Below, in pieces: positions 11,971-12,056 of a DNA stretch of 12,056 nucleotides. Position numbers and translations under genes: made by a program. A model generated the notes under the pieces. It saw nothing but the letters and a program-made list of their open reading frames with translations, was not told where the DNA came from and ran no database searches. Source of the DNA: Microcaldota archaeon. GTDB taxonomy: Archaea > Micrarchaeota > Micrarchaeia > Micrarchaeales > Micrarchaeaceae. Position 1 is the first letter of the stretch, and each line of letters begins with the position of its first letter. Location of the stretch: assembly GCA_021829015.1 (NCBI GenBank), contig JAJZOJ010000014.1:1-12056 (forward strand), given 5' to 3'.

Positions 11971-12056
11971 GAGGAGCGGGAGCAGTTGAACTTCTATTCA
12001 TTTCCCCAGTTTCAAGGCCTATAGGTTCAGGCAAATCCGGCCCTGGAGTTGTAATA
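11966..12056 (-). CDS. 3' end of a minus-strand gene, truncated by window edge
   Basis: The minus strand is open from the window edge for 29 sense codons to a TAA at 11966-11968. It encodes a Pro-rich tail with T-T-P-G-P-D-L-P-E-P-I and a final S-T-A-P-A-P-Q. It may be the C-terminus of a surface or linker-containing protein, but too little is visible to name it. The opposite strand is also open here without a start, and 16 nt at the edge repeat a piece of the first FnIII gene, so strand assignment is uncertain. Confidence 0.3.
   Translation of the reverse strand, partial: ITTPGPDLPEPIGLETGEMNRSSTAPAPQ

Overview
The window looks like a piece of an archaeal chromosome. It opens inside the B subunit of an A-type (archaeal/vacuolar) ATP synthase, followed by the D subunit, and then carries a dolichyl-phosphate based glycosylation gene set. 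AUA (Ile) and AGG (Arg) codons are very common, the clearest Shine-Dalgarno sequences are AGGTGA-type, and several start codons lie 20-35 nt downstream of TATA-like boxes (leaderless-type promoters). A small DPANN/Micrarchaeota-like or acidophilic lineage is possible; that placement is inference. No rRNA or other marker gene is present to settle it.

Layout. (1) 1-1955: atpB (cut by the left edge) and atpD, overlapping by 4 nt. (2) 2012-6184: a same-strand surface-glycan block. It holds an Alg7/AglH-type GlcNAc-1-P transferase, a membrane GT2 synthase, a sugar-1-phosphate nucleotidyltransferase and a DPM1-like GT2; the last three are 9-11 nt apart. The likely combined job is to activate sugars, load them on dolichyl phosphate and elongate or export a glycan. 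(3) 6232-8292: accessory genes. These are an unrecognised 182-aa protein, a PD-(D/E)XK-like nuclease-fold protein followed by an in-frame 45-codon orphan extension, and a left-handed beta-helix repeat protein of a type common in phages and bacteria. (4) 8369-9112: a two-helix K+ channel with an RCK domain (MthK-like), divergent from an intact tRNA-Gly(GCC) at 9217-9289.

(5) 9263-10124: an AT-richer mini-island between two 27-nt tRNA-Gly 3'-end repeats, with a second nested pair of 18-nt T-arm-like repeats. It carries a hicB-hicA toxin-antitoxin pair whose hicA start position reads ATA behind a perfect Shine-Dalgarno. Its right edge is a 51-nt tRNA-Gly(TCC) body with no visible 5' part, preceded by a perfect 9-bp hairpin. 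(6) 10302-11837: two tandem paralogous lipoprotein-like secreted proteins. They share an N-terminal leader with an S-G-M-L-R-(D/N)-G block and have fibronectin type III domains resembling bacterial (Acidobacteria-style) surface proteins. (7) 11966-12056: the 3' end of a further minus-strand gene.

The most unusual parts are the tRNA-derived nested repeats with the partial tRNA-Gly(TCC), the start-codon-less HicA, and the paralogous leader-bearing surface proteins.
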